Positions 37,341 through 47,094 of a stretch of DNA of 64,000 bases are shown here, one piece after another. Made by a program: the position numbers and the translations under genes. A model generated the notes under the pieces. It was not told where the DNA came from. It did not search any database and saw nothing but the letters and a program-made list of their open reading frames with translations. Each line of letters opens with the position of its first letter. Within the stretch, counting starts at the first letter, position 1. Source of the stretch: Nitrosospira sp. Nsp2. GTDB lineage: Bacteria; Pseudomonadota; Gammaproteobacteria; Burkholderiales; Nitrosomonadaceae. The stretch covers positions 434,001 to 498,000 of the forward strand of contig NZ_QAOU01000002.1 in the NCBI RefSeq assembly GCF_003050965.1. Direction: 5' to 3'.

Positions 37341-37667
37341 TCAGGATGGGCCGGTGATTTTGCGCAGCGCTTCGCCAATCACGGCCGAATCGCCCGGCCG
37401 GACCAGGCGGGCGATTTCCCTGCCATTTTTCATGAAGATCAGCGTCGGCCAGAGCGTCACCCGAAAGGAGCGGCCAAGCGGACGACCCTTCCCGTCTTCG
37501 ATCTTGATGTGACGTAAGGACGGATATTGAGAAAAAGCCGAGGCAATAAGGGGTTGGGCAGCACGGCAAAAACCGCACCAGGACGCGCCAAACTCTACCA
37601 CAGCGGCACCGTCAAGGGCATTAATCTCGCCGCGCGATGGCTCGACAGCGGCATACGTGTTATTCAT
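37341..37667 (-). CDS. Thioredoxin-like protein
   Basis: 108 residues with a thioredoxin fold. The active site WCGFC is at residues 30-34 (the usual thioredoxin has WCGPC), and the cis-proline loop is present (VTLWPTLIFMKNGRE). No signal peptide is seen, so it is a cytoplasmic reductase or redox-signalling protein. Phe in place of the active-site Pro should change the redox potential. It lies upstream of the kinase/regulator pair on the same strand with 250 bases between. Confidence 0.88.
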   Translation of the reverse strand: MNNTYAAVEPSRGEINALDGAAVVEFGASWCGFCRAAQPLIASAFSQYPSLRHIKIEDGKGRPLGRSFRVTLWPTLIFMKNGREIARLVRPGDSAVIGEALRKITGPS

Positions 37668-37775
37668 GCCCGGTATTATAATCCGCCTGCCGCATAATGC
37701 TACGGTCGGCTATACCGCCAGGCCTCAGCCGCAGCCGGTGTTGCGTGCCGCTTGAGCAATGCGTCCCGGACGATA

Positions 37776-39080
37776 TTACGCTTCTCTATACGACGGCAAT
37801 AAACTGTTGCTCCATTCGAATGCTTCCAGTTGAAGCGCATAGAGGCTCTCGCTCGGCAGATTCAATTCCAGGAGTAGAGGCGGCAGCAGTTGACTGGCTT
37901 CGCCCGGCTTTTCGACATATTCGGAAAGCTTGAGTAAATCGCCATAAAAACCTGTGCGATGCAATAGCGCTTCACGGACTTCCTTGCCCAGGATAATCTG
38001 TTCCAGGATGGTTGTCATGGGTTGGCTGAACAGGGTATCCAACAGCGACATCGTACCCACTGTGAAAGCGGTATCCGCAATACTTTTATTCGCAGGCTTG
38101 AGCTTCCGGGCGGCCAGTTCAAGAAACTTGCCACGTGTCGTCGCGAGCAGCAGGAGGGGCGAAGCGGATGCGGGGTCCGTGTCAGGCCCCATGTAGAGCT
38201 GGATCTGCAGCCATTGCCGTAACTGACGCCGCCCCAGCACCAGCAGCGCCTCGCTGATCGAGTTGATATTCTTCGCGACACCCATTGCGGGGGTATTGAC
38301 GAGCCTGAGCAAGGACAGGAATAGGGACGCCTCTTTCTTGATGCGGTGTTCGATGACCGCATTCTCGGCATCCCTGACCACGAGCGCCATTAATTGCAGG
38401 ATCGCCGCCTGCGAAGAGGTAAGTTTTTTTCCCGAAAGGATAACTGGCTTGGCAAAGTAGTACCCCTGAAAATAGTCGAATCCAAGCTCCGCGCAATTCC
38501 TGAACTGTTCAATCGTCTCTACTTTTTCAGCCACCAGCAATTTGTTGGCTTCCTTGAACTGGCTGGTCAGCGTGCTCAGATCGGCTCGGGTCATGACCGA
38601 AGTATCAACCTTGACGAACTCGATCAGTGGAAGCAACGGCCGGATGTAATCCGAAAAGATAATCACGTCATCCAGCGCGAACTTGTACCCCGCCCCGACC
38701 ATATCGGAGATCCTGCGGATAAGCTCGGCCGTTATCTTGATCGTCTGAGGGATTTCAAACACCACTTTTTCACAGGGCAGAAAGCTCACAATGTCCGACA
38801 TCAGCGTGGCGTAATCGACGTTGAAGAAGCCGGCCGCGTTGCCCATCACGGATTTCATGCCGAGCTCCGAGGTATGCGCGATGATGGAGGCGGCCCCGCG
38901 CAAATCCTCAACTGCATTCCCGGGTCTAGTCCCGACCCGGCGGAATAACAGCTCATAGCCGACGAGATTCTGGTTACGGTCCAGAATCGGCTGACGTGCA
39001 AGGAAAAACTCCTTTACTTGAGGAACAAGGGAAACTTGTTGTATCGGATCGAAGATCATGCCAGTTCTCAATTCGGCCAT
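37776..39080 (-). CDS. EAL-HDOD signalling protein (YuxH type)
   Basis: 434 residues. The N-terminal half is an EAL-like domain with the opening FLARQPILDRNQNLVGYELLFR. The EAL motif is changed to ELL and most catalytic acids are missing, so it probably binds rather than cleaves c-di-GMP. The C-terminal half is a HDOD domain (LTSSQAAILQLMALVVRDAE, ASLFLSLLRLVNTPAMGVAK, ALLVLGRRQLRQWLQIQLY). Such proteins affect motility and surface behaviour in several proteobacteria. The ATG at 39080 has a fair purine-rich site (cggag) 11 bases upstream. Confidence 0.9.
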   Translation of the reverse strand: MAELRTGMIFDPIQQVSLVPQVKEFFLARQPILDRNQNLVGYELLFRRVGTRPGNAVEDLRGAASIIAHTSELGMKSVMGNAAGFFNVDYATLMSDIVSFLPCEKVVFEIPQTIKITAELIRRISDMVGAGYKFALDDVIIFSDYIRPLLPLIEFVKVDTSVMTRADLSTLTSQFKEANKLLVAEKVETIEQFRNCAELGFDYFQGYYFAKPVILSGKKLTSSQAAILQLMALVVRDAENAVIEHRIKKEASLFLSLLRLVNTPAMGVAKNINSISEALLVLGRRQLRQWLQIQLYMGPDTDPASASPLLLLATTRGKFLELAARKLKPANKSIADTAFTVGTMSLLDTLFSQPMTTILEQIILGKEVREALLHRTGFYGDLLKLSEYVEKPGEASQLLPPLLLELNLPSESLYALQLEAFEWSNSLLPSYREA

Positions 39081-39273
39081 TTCAAAGCAAACTCCGGTTT
39101 CGGTTAACGCCCGACCCCCGGAGAGAAAAAACGGAATCGGGCTTATATTGCGATTGGTTCAACAAAGTGGGCCCATTGTTGAGCTGGGCCATATGGAGTT
39201 CTACTCCAGGAAAACATTCACGTGATTTCGTTCTTGCCCAAACCCGCCCAGATGCTTGAAGGACCGGGGATCA

Positions 39274-40209
39274 TTACCGAAGATAGTCAAATAACGAAAG
39301 CCCCTGTACCCTGATGAATGCTTGCTGCGTCGCTTCCAGATAGGTCTTCTGCTGGGTGAGACTGCTGATGGCGGCGGGGTAATCGACGTCCCGCAGTTCC
39401 GCCAGTTGCTGCTTGTATTGTATGTTCAGGTCATCTCCGCCTTCATTGAGGGTATCAAGCTCCTTCATCCGGATGCCCACCGATGCATGGACCTTCAGTA
39501 CATTGTCCAGCGCATTAGCGAGATTTTCCTGGGCCGCGCCGAGGCCACTGGCCAGTGCTGTCTTGTCGGCGGATGTTATCACCGGTTTTTCCAGGGTGTC
39601 GATCACATCGGAGAGCGACTTGAACACGCTTTGATAGCCGCCACCGGATGCGGGGATACGCTCGAATACCTCCTTCCCTGACTCGTTCACTGCAAGCTGG
39701 CGCGAGGCGCTCGCTTGTACCATGCGCAACCCCTCGTCGCCGAAGTACTGAACGCCGCTACCCGTATCGTCAAAGGGTTTGGTCGAGCCCTGAAAGCCAG
39801 AAAAGAGATATTGTCCGCTTCCGTCCGTACGATTCGCGAGGCCCACCAGTTCATCCAGATTGCCCCGCAATTCCGTCGCAATAGCGATCCGCCCGCTATC
39901 ATTAAGGGTACCGTTGCCCGCATATACGAGTTGTTGCTGCGCGTTCTGCAACACGTTGGTCACATCGCTCAGCGTTCCTTCCAGGATGGCAAAATTATTC
40001 GCGGCGTACTGCCGGTTGGAGGCATGCTGTGTATTGGCCGCGTCAGCCTGGGATACTTCCAGTGCACGTGCATAGGCCGTCGGGTCGTCGGATGGGGTGA
40101 GCATGCGCCGCCCGCTGCTTATCTGTTCCAGGGTCTTGACCTGTGCGGTCTGCTGACGGTTAAGCGCGGCAATGCCCAGCTCGTAGCTTGTGTTATTGCT
40201 GACACGCAT
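39274..40209 (-). CDS. flgL: Flagellar hook-filament junction protein FlgL
   Basis: 311 residues. The N-terminus (RVSNNTSYELGIAALNRQQT, then EQISSGRRMLTPSDDPTAYA) and the C-terminus (YPAAISSLTQQKTYLEATQQ) are flagellin-like helices that pair in the junction. It follows flgK with 85 bases between and most likely shares its promoter. It is the last gene of the flg series. Confidence 0.95.
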   Translation of the reverse strand: MRVSNNTSYELGIAALNRQQTAQVKTLEQISSGRRMLTPSDDPTAYARALEVSQADAANTQHASNRQYAANNFAILEGTLSDVTNVLQNAQQQLVYAGNGTLNDSGRIAIATELRGNLDELVGLANRTDGSGQYLFSGFQGSTKPFDDTGSGVQYFGDEGLRMVQASASRQLAVNESGKEVFERIPASGGGYQSVFKSLSDVIDTLEKPVITSADKTALASGLGAAQENLANALDNVLKVHASVGIRMKELDTLNEGGDDLNIQYKQQLAELRDVDYPAAISSLTQQKTYLEATQQAFIRVQGLSLFDYLR

Positions 40210-40294
40210 GGTGGCTCCTCTTTTGGTACATGTGTTATTAAGATCAAATCGGCAGATGAAATCCGGGGTGTATAACGCGGTTTGCGCCTGCTTT

Positions 40295-42211
40295 TTACCT
40301 CGTCACGTCGAGCAGGGCGTCGAACATCTGGTTGGCTGTCTGTATTACCCTGCTGGCTGCCTGGTAAGCCTGCTGGTAGCGCAACAGGTTGGCGGCCTCT
40401 TCGTCGAGATTGACACCCGATTCGGATTGCTGCACAGCCTTGGTCTGGCTCAGCAACGCTGCCTGGGACTCACTGGTCACTTCCAGTTCACGGGTTTTGT
40501 TCCCCACCAGGCTGACAAGCTGCCCATACGCGCCCTGGTAATTGGCGGTGCCGCCCGCCATCGTGTTACTGGTCTGCAGCGCCCCCAGCAGCAAGGCGTT
40601 CCGGTTATCGGCCGCTGCGTTGGTATTGGGTCCGATATTGAAAGTATCTCCCGCGCTGGGAGACCCTGTGATCTTTACCGTCCACCCATTGAAGCTGATC
40701 GAACCGCCGGGGGTGAATGTAACCCCCGTTGGACTGCCGGTTCCGACGCCATTCACGTCGAATGTGGTCGGGCTGGTAAAGGTCAGGGTGACCGGTTGCT
40801 GCAGATTGGGGTTGGGGGGCGGCGGGGCATCGACCGTTCCCGAGCTGATGCGCCCTGAGCCGCTATTGGCGAGGGGCGTTTCTGTTCGTATTGGCGCAGC
40901 GGCCGCGATCAGGCTCGTATCCTGGACCGCTACCCCGATCTGGGCGGCGCCATTTACCGTTGGACGGATAAGGAACTCATCCCCTGCCGCTATGGTGCCC
41001 GAGGTAAGGCTCAGGCGAACGCCATCCACCGTTTGAGGAAAGGTGGAAAAGGTCTGCGCAACGCCTTTCACTCCATTCGTAACAGAGGTAAGAATGTAAT
41101 TAGCCCCATCAAAACGCAACTGGTAGTCTTTGGTGGCGAGGTCGCTGTAGCTCACCACTTCCGCAGCTACGACCCCGTTTCCGGTATTTACAGTAGAGGC
41201 GGATACCGATGGACTGGGGACCGTAAAAAAATCAGCGCCGGGGTTTCCCAAGGCATCCTGGCCCAACCTGTGCTGCTCATTGACAGTCCCGGCCATCACC
41301 ATCGCAATCCGGCCCAGGCCATTGCGCACTGCGTCGATAGACTCATTTCGAAATTGAAGCAAGCCGCCCAGTTTGCCCCCGTCCAGATTCGATTCCTTGA
41401 CGGGGACGGCATTTCCGCCCGACGCGTACGTTACTTCCAGACGGCGAGCGTCCAACGCGGAAGGCGCAACATCGAGCTGGACTGCGGTTGTGCCCGTCAC
41501 CAGCGATTGGCCGCCGATGAAAACACTGTAGGTGCCATCCCCTTGTACGACAACCTTCGCGCGGATCTGATCGTTGAGCTGCGCCGCCAGTTCGTCCCGC
41601 TGGTCACGCAGATCGTTTGCCGGCTGGCCACCGACAATGCTTTCGGCCTGGCGTATGGTTCCATTCAGTTTAGCCACGCGTTCGGCCAAGGTATTGATGA
41701 GCGAAACACTGTCCTTGATTTGTGTATTCGTCCCATCCTGAATCTCATTCAACCGCCCATCCATGGACTGAAAACGCCTTACCAGGATCTCGGAATTGGA
41801 TAGCATGGATTGCCGTGCCGCCACTTCGGCCGGGTTTGTGGCGACGGACTGCACGCTGCCGAAAAAATCCTGTAGCGCGGGAGACAGACCGAGACTGCCA
41901 CCTGAGTCGGCCAACAGACTGTCGATCTGCTTCATTTGCGAGAAATAGGTGTCGAGCTGGCTGGACTCTGTCCTCGCCTGCGCCACCTGGCGGGTCAGGA
42001 ATTCGTTATACGAGCGTTTTACCGTGTCGACCTGCACGCCTTGACCGATAAACCCGCTGCTTGTGGGTTGTGCCTGATTGGTTGACTGAACCGTTTGCTG
42101 GCGCGTATAGCCCGGCGTTGCGGCATTGCCGACATTATGGCCGGCCACGAGAAGTCCCTGCTGAGCCGCTTGCAGCGCACTCAGGCCAATGCCGAAAATA
42201 CTGTTACCCAT
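40295..42211 (-). CDS. flgK: Flagellar hook-associated protein FlgK
   Basis: 638 residues, within the upper range of the family. The N-terminus (GIGLSALQAAQQGLLVAGHN, VGNAATPGYTRQQ) and C-terminus (VNLDEEAANLLRYQQAYQAA, then SRVIQTANQMFDALLDVTR) carry the rod/hook signatures. The middle is variable and Gly/Pro-rich (PPPPNPNLQQP). It is preceded by a FliA-type promoter. Confidence 0.96.
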   Translation of the reverse strand: MGNSIFGIGLSALQAAQQGLLVAGHNVGNAATPGYTRQQTVQSTNQAQPTSSGFIGQGVQVDTVKRSYNEFLTRQVAQARTESSQLDTYFSQMKQIDSLLADSGGSLGLSPALQDFFGSVQSVATNPAEVAARQSMLSNSEILVRRFQSMDGRLNEIQDGTNTQIKDSVSLINTLAERVAKLNGTIRQAESIVGGQPANDLRDQRDELAAQLNDQIRAKVVVQGDGTYSVFIGGQSLVTGTTAVQLDVAPSALDARRLEVTYASGGNAVPVKESNLDGGKLGGLLQFRNESIDAVRNGLGRIAMVMAGTVNEQHRLGQDALGNPGADFFTVPSPSVSASTVNTGNGVVAAEVVSYSDLATKDYQLRFDGANYILTSVTNGVKGVAQTFSTFPQTVDGVRLSLTSGTIAAGDEFLIRPTVNGAAQIGVAVQDTSLIAAAAPIRTETPLANSGSGRISSGTVDAPPPPNPNLQQPVTLTFTSPTTFDVNGVGTGSPTGVTFTPGGSISFNGWTVKITGSPSAGDTFNIGPNTNAAADNRNALLLGALQTSNTMAGGTANYQGAYGQLVSLVGNKTRELEVTSESQAALLSQTKAVQQSESGVNLDEEAANLLRYQQAYQAASRVIQTANQMFDALLDVTR

Positions 42212-42243
42212 CGTTTCCGCCCCTGATAATATCCTTATCTGTA

Positions 42244-42271
42244 TTAACGGTGCCGGACTGTGAAATCCTTA
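42244..42271 (-). promoter_or_regulatory. FliA (sigma-28) promoter of flgK-flgL
   Basis: On the minus strand: TAAGGATTT ends at 42263, 11 bp, then ACCGTTAA (42251-42244). The first box is less good than in motA, but the second matches the other three. A late promoter for flgKL within the flg region is usual in enterics. Confidence 0.6.
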
Positions 42272-42341
42272 ATTCGCGCGGCATTTACCGCATCCCTGGA
42301 CAATTCAATGCGAGGCGCATGAAGAGCTCGTTCCGAGCCTG

Positions 42342-43391
42342 CTATGATTGAGGCGTAGTTTTGATTGTCCGGCTCAATTTATCGGCATAATCCGGATCCG
42401 TGGCGTATCCGGCCTTTTGCAGGCCTTGCGAGAAGCCCGCCACGTCAATCCCGCGCGCGGCCTGCGCCAGCAGGTCGGCATACCGCGGGCTGCTGCGCAG
42501 CAGCTTGGCATAGTCCCGGAACGCGTCGGCGTATGACTCGTAGGCGCGGAATTGCTCGACTGTCTTGCGGGCCACGCCGTTGACATACTCTGTTGTTACC
42601 GCCTCCACTACCCGGCCGCTCCAGTTGCCACCGGCTTTAATTCCGAACAGGTTGTGGCTGGGCGCGCCATCCGGCGCGCGCAGCTCCCGTTTCCCCCATC
42701 CGCTCTCCAACGCCGCCTGCCCAAGCACGAAGCGCGCGGGAATACCCGTCGCCTGGCTGGCTTCCTGCGCGTATGCCATCAGCCTGTCGCTGAACTCGGC
42801 CACGTGCGACGGTTGCGTCCGGAATGATGATTGCGATTGCGGAAGCGGTTGGGATGGCGGTTGGGACAGAGGTTGGGATGGCAATTGAGATTCCGGCTGC
42901 GCTAGCGGCGGCTGGGCAGATACAGGCGGTGCTGGCTGCTCCCGCTCCCCCGGCTCGACGATTGCGGAATCGGGGGGCAGATTCGGCTGGCGTGGGGGCA
43001 GCATGGGCAACGCTACCGCCGCCGCTTCCGCCGCGCTGGCTGCCGAGCGTGCGGATATCGAATCCACTTGCTGCACCGCCTCGGGCGGCAACCCATCGCG
43101 CAGTTGCCGCATCATCATCTCCGCCAGACCGACGCCACGCGCCGCCATGCTCTGGGATAACTGCTGATCCAGCATCGACATGTACAGTCGGCTTTGGTCG
43201 CTATCCAACAGGCTATCCTTGGGTGTTGCCTCGCGCATGCTCTTGAGCATCATGCCCAGGAACAACGCCTCGAACTGCCGGGCAGCCGCTTCCAGTCCAG
43301 CCTGTCCGGTTTTATCGGCAGCCGCACGCAACCCATTGACAGCCTGCACATCGAGAGCGAACCTGGTGGAAAGATCAGCAGGCGCCACCAT
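42342..43391 (-). CDS. flgJ: Peptidoglycan hydrolase and rod-capping protein FlgJ
   Basis: 349 residues in two domains. The N-terminal rod cap (about 20-110; ARQFEALFLGMMLKSMREAT, LYMSMLDQQLSQSMAARGVG) is followed by a Pro/Gln/Ser-rich linker (SQPLSQPPSQPLPQSQSS). The C-terminal muramidase (LGQAALESGWGKRELRAPDG, SHNLFGIKAG) opens the murein for the rod. The two-domain form is the beta/gamma-proteobacterial type. It overlaps flgI by one base (TGATG). Confidence 0.95.
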   Translation of the reverse strand: MVAPADLSTRFALDVQAVNGLRAAADKTGQAGLEAAARQFEALFLGMMLKSMREATPKDSLLDSDQSRLYMSMLDQQLSQSMAARGVGLAEMMMRQLRDGLPPEAVQQVDSISARSAASAAEAAAVALPMLPPRQPNLPPDSAIVEPGEREQPAPPVSAQPPLAQPESQLPSQPLSQPPSQPLPQSQSSFRTQPSHVAEFSDRLMAYAQEASQATGIPARFVLGQAALESGWGKRELRAPDGAPSHNLFGIKAGGNWSGRVVEAVTTEYVNGVARKTVEQFRAYESYADAFRDYAKLLRSSPRYADLLAQAARGIDVAGFSQGLQKAGYATDPDYADKLSRTIKTTPQS

Positions 43392-44539
43392 CAGATAACC
43401 TCCAGCTCCGCCCGTAACGCGCCGGCCGATTTCATCGCCTGCAAGATCGCAAGCAGATCTTGCGGTGTCGCTCCAATCGCATTCAGGGCTTTCACCACCT
43501 CAGATAGCGACGCTCCCTCGACCATGGTAAGCATGCCCGATTCCTGCCTGATCTCGATAGTCGAGCGTTGCGCTTGCACCGTTTGCCCGCTGGAAAATGG
43601 CCCCGGCTGGCTGATTACCGGTTCGGTGCTGATCACGACAGTCAGATTGCCGTGAGCGATCGCGCATTGTTCTACCGTTGCCGCCTGGTTCATGACCACG
43701 GAACCGGTACGGCTGTTGACAATAACTTTCGCGTGGCCCGGCGCCGGACTGATATTAAGGCTTTCCATCTCCGCGAGGAATCCGACGCGCTGATCGCTGC
43801 CACTGGGCGTGCGTACCTGGACCGCCCGCCCATCCAGCGCGGCAGCAGTACCCTCCCCAAACTTCCCGTTGATCGCATCCACTACTCGGCGCGTCGTCGT
43901 AAAATCCGTCGTATTCAACTCGAGCCGGATGATATCCGCCTCGCCAAGCGCCACGGGCACCGCGCGCTCGACCGTGGCGCCGGCCGTAATGCGTCCCGCG
44001 CTCAGATGATTGACCTGGACCTGGCTTCCACTCGCCGCCGCGCCGAATCCCCCAACCAGCAGATTACCCTGCGCCATCGCATAAACCTGCCCGTCAGCGC
44101 CCTTAAGGGGTGTCATGAGCAGCGTTCCGCCCCGGAGGCTACGGGCGTTGCCCATGCTCGATACTGTCACGTCAATCAACTGCCCCGGTTGCGCAAGCGG
44201 AGGAAGCACCGCCGTCACCATTACGCCGGCCACGTTTCTCAAGCGCATGTTGGTGCCGGGAGGCACGTTAATACCCATCTGATTCAGCATGTTGTTGAGC
44301 GTCTGGATAGTGAAGGGGGTCTGAACGGTTTGGTCGCCCGTGTTGTCCAGTCCCACCACAAGGCCGTACCCGACCAGCTGATTGCTGCGTACGCCTTGAA
44401 TCGACGCCAGATCCTTGATGCGTTCGGCTTGTGCTGGTCCACCAGTCAGGCAGCACCCGGCCAACGCAATAACTAGCATACGGCTGAGCAGGTGCCGAAC
44501 GGGGGCGGGAGATGATTCGGTTATCGGATTGCACGTCAT
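43391..44539 (-). CDS. flgI: Flagellar P-ring protein FlgI
   Basis: 382 residues with a signal peptide ([18 protein letters not shown]) after a longer N-terminal extension; an internal ATG at codon 21 would give a standard signal. The family motif [20 protein letters not shown] and the later [20 protein letters not shown] are clear. The protein forms the periplasmic bushing around the rod. It is exported by Sec and helped by FlgA. Confidence 0.95.
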   Translation of the reverse strand: MTCNPITESSPAPVRHLLSRMLVIALAGCCLTGGPAQAERIKDLASIQGVRSNQLVGYGLVVGLDNTGDQTVQTPFTIQTLNNMLNQMGINVPPGTNMRLRNVAGVMVTAVLPPLAQPGQLIDVTVSSMGNARSLRGGTLLMTPLKGADGQVYAMAQGNLLVGGFGAAASGSQVQVNHLSAGRITAGATVERAVPVALGEADIIRLELNTTDFTTTRRVVDAINGKFGEGTAAALDGRAVQVRTPSGSDQRVGFLAEMESLNISPAPGHAKVIVNSRTGSVVMNQAATVEQCAIAHGNLTVVISTEPVISQPGPFSSGQTVQAQRSTIEIRQESGMLTMVEGASLSEVVKALNAIGATPQDLLAILQAMKSAGALRAELEVI

Positions 44540-44550
44540 TTTTGCGTTGC

Positions 44551-45234
44551 TTAGAATGGCGAGACCGTGAGGAAAAAGCGCGACAGCCAGCCCATCGTCT
44601 GCGCTTCGTCGATATAGCCGTTGGCCTTGTACTCGATGCGCGCATCGGCTACCTGTATTGATGAAACCGAATTATTGATAACCGTTTCCGGACGCACCAC
44701 GCCAGAGAAACGGATGTATTCGGTACCCTGGGCCATGGCAAGCTGTTTTTCACCGCTTACCACCAGGTAATTATTCGGTAGCACATCGATGACCGTGACA
44801 GTGATCGTGCCACTGAAATTGTTGGTCGAAGCTGCCTCGCCTCCACCCGCAAAGTCACTGGCGGAAGACGCGCCCATGTCCAGTTTTTTGGTGATTGGAA
44901 CGCCATAAACAATGGGTGGCATACCGATATTCATTTCGCCTTTCTTGTTGGCGCTGCTGTTGGAACGTTTGCTTGCGTTGGTTCGCTCGTTGAGAAGAAT
45001 GACGAGCGTGTCCCCGATCTGGCGCGCACGCCGGTCTTCGAATAAGGGCTTGTAGTGAGGCCCCGGCTGAAAAATTGCGCCATCGTTGGGCAGGGGTCCG
45101 CGCTGGGCGGCGCGCGCCCACATCGGCTGCTGCACGATTGGTTTCGGGTCTGGGAGACTGCAGCCGCCCAGCAGGATAGTGACCGTCCCCAGCAGGAATT
45201 GGCTCGCCCGCTTCCCTGAAGATTTGGGAATCAT
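44551..45234 (-). CDS. flgH: Flagellar L-ring lipoprotein FlgH
   Basis: 227 residues. It opens with a lipoprotein signal ([18 protein letters not shown]) whose cysteine follows LLGG. The family signatures [20 protein letters not shown] and [20 protein letters not shown] are present. It forms the outer-membrane ring of the basal body. It lies 11 bases before flgI. Confidence 0.96.
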   Translation of the reverse strand: MIPKSSGKRASQFLLGTVTILLGGCSLPDPKPIVQQPMWARAAQRGPLPNDGAIFQPGPHYKPLFEDRRARQIGDTLVILLNERTNASKRSNSSANKKGEMNIGMPPIVYGVPITKKLDMGASSASDFAGGGEAASTNNFSGTITVTVIDVLPNNYLVVSGEKQLAMAQGTEYIRFSGVVRPETVINNSVSSIQVADARIEYKANGYIDEAQTMGWLSRFFLTVSPF

Positions 45235-45293
45235 CCCTTCCTCGTATCTTTCATATCCATTGCCGCACCAATCTGACGTCCCGCCCTGCTCAT

Positions 45294-46076
45294 CTATATT
45301 TGCGTCAGGCGCTGCAGCATCTGGTCGGAGGTCTGCACCGATTTGCTGTTGATCTCGTAGGCGCGCTGGGTCTGGATCATGTTGACCAGTTCCTCCACCA
45401 CGTTGACATTGGAGGTTTCCACATATCCCTGATTCAGCACACCGGCCCCGTCGGCGCCGGGATTAGTGATGTTTGGAGTGCCGCTGGAGGCTGTTTCTAT
45501 GTAGAGGTTCTCGCCCACGCTCTGCAAGCCGGCGGGATTGATAAACGTGGCAAGTTGCACGGTGCCGACCTGAACCGGAACGGTGGACTCCGGCGTGGTA
45601 ACGGAAACGGTTCCATCCCGGCCAATGGTAATGCTCTGCGAATTGGGCGGGATAGCGATAGCAGGCTGGATGAAGTAGCCGCTCGAGGTCACGAGCTGAC
45701 CCTGAAAATCGGTCTGGAACGAGCCATCACGTGTATACGCCGTGGAGCCATCGGGGCGCAGTACCTGGAAAAATCCCTGGCCCTGGATCGCGACGTCTTT
45801 CGAGTTGCCTGTCTGTTGCAGATTGCCCTGAGTAAATATGCGCTCGGTTGTGACGGGCCGCACGCCCGTGCCCAGCTGTAATCCGGACGGCAATTGCGTC
45901 TGCTGGGAGGATTGCGCCCCCGGCTGGCGCAATGTCTGGTACAGCAGATCCTCGAAAACCGCGCGCGAGCGTTTGAATCCGTTCGTCCCCACATTCGCCA
46001 GATTGTTGGCGATAACATCCATTTGAGTCTGTTGCGCGTCCAGACCGGTTTTTGAAATCCAAAGCGAGCGAATCAA
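45294..46076 (-). CDS. flgG: Distal rod protein FlgG
   Basis: 260 residues, the canonical length. The N-terminus ([40 protein letters not shown]) and the C-terminus ([20 protein letters not shown]) carry both rod signatures. The distal-rod insert ([20 protein letters not shown]) is present. Confidence 0.97.
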   Translation of the reverse strand: MIRSLWISKTGLDAQQTQMDVIANNLANVGTNGFKRSRAVFEDLLYQTLRQPGAQSSQQTQLPSGLQLGTGVRPVTTERIFTQGNLQQTGNSKDVAIQGQGFFQVLRPDGSTAYTRDGSFQTDFQGQLVTSSGYFIQPAIAIPPNSQSITIGRDGTVSVTTPESTVPVQVGTVQLATFINPAGLQSVGENLYIETASSGTPNITNPGADGAGVLNQGYVETSNVNVVEELVNMIQTQRAYEINSKSVQTSDQMLQRLTQI

Positions 46077-46300
46077 GCGAGTCTCCTGAGTTTGTTAATA
46101 CAGCATCTGTCTAGAAAGATCAGCAAGGACCTTGCTGGAAATAATTAGCGCTGGCAATCATGTTGCGCGCCGGCGGACGAGCGGGGCCTGAAAAACAGAT
46201 TTCACCCTTTTTCCCCCGTTTCATGTACCGTTCAAACAGTCGTTACCTGTCCGAACGCGGTCGAGCATACGCCGGAGGGTGGGCGGCCACGGCTCAGCTA

Positions 46301-47050
46301 CTAACTCATGCTCAGGAGGCTGCTGGCCCGTTGCGCATTACCTTCGGCGTTCTGCAGCAGCTTCATGTGCATCTCGAACTGGCGTGAAAGAGAGATCATA
46401 TCCACCATCGCCTCGACCACGCTGACGTTGCTGCCCTCCAGCGCACCGCTGCCTAATGTCACGTTCGCATCCGCCACTGCCTCAACCCCACTGTTAAGCC
46501 GAAACAGGCCGTCCAGCCCACGAGTGAGCTGAGCTTCGGGTGGATTGACCAGCTTGATGCGTCCGACCATGACGGCGATATTGGGCTCGCTCGTTCCCGC
46601 TCCCGCGGGCACAGTCGAGACGGTACCGTCCGTGCCAACAGAAACCTTGGCGTATGGTGGAATGGAAATGAGCCCTTCCTCCCCACGCACATTTAAACCA
46701 TTACGCGTCTGTAATACGCCGTTGGCATTAACATGCAGATTGCCGTCGCGGGTATAGGCTTCTGTACCATCTGCCATTTGAACAGCAATCCAGCCCCTGC
46801 CCTGCACCGCCACATCGATATCGCGCCCGGTCTGTTGCACTGTTCCGGGACGGAAATCCGAACCCGCAGTTGAATCCACGACAAACGCGCGCGTTGGCAG
46901 CGTATCGCTGAAGACGGGCACGGCGCGCAATGCGCTGATTTCTGCGCGGAAACCCGTAGTATTCGTGTTCGCGAGGTTGTGCGACACGGCGGCATGTTGC
47001 CCAAGCGTGTGCTTGGCTCCGGTCATGGCAACGTAGATCATGCGGTCCAT
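46301..47050 (-). CDS. flgF: Proximal rod protein FlgF
   Basis: 249 residues. The N-terminus reads MDRMIYVAMTGAKHTLGQHA with the SHNLANTNTTGFRAE rod signature. The C-terminus (SNVSVVEAMVDMISLSRQFE) is typical of FlgF. It is separated from flgG by 224 bases, the largest gap inside the series. That gap contains a 17-base odd palindrome (46121-46137, cagcaaggaccttgctg) but no gene. Confidence 0.95.
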   Translation of the reverse strand: MDRMIYVAMTGAKHTLGQHAAVSHNLANTNTTGFRAEISALRAVPVFSDTLPTRAFVVDSTAGSDFRPGTVQQTGRDIDVAVQGRGWIAVQMADGTEAYTRDGNLHVNANGVLQTRNGLNVRGEEGLISIPPYAKVSVGTDGTVSTVPAGAGTSEPNIAVMVGRIKLVNPPEAQLTRGLDGLFRLNSGVEAVADANVTLGSGALEGSNVSVVEAMVDMISLSRQFEMHMKLLQNAEGNAQRASSLLSMS

Positions 47051-47094
47051 AATTACTCCTGTGACGAGTCCGCTCTAATTTATTGGTTTCCCGA

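Noticed and set aside
43568-44476. 302-codon plus-strand frame opposite flgI
   Set aside because: FlgI is unmistakable. The shadow frame is His/Arg-rich, as expected for an antisense frame.
46121-46137. 17-base palindrome (cagcaaggaccttgctg) between flgG and flgF
   Set aside because: Could be a protein-binding site or a hairpin, but the single-base centre leaves no loop and there is no T-run. One site alone is not enough evidence.
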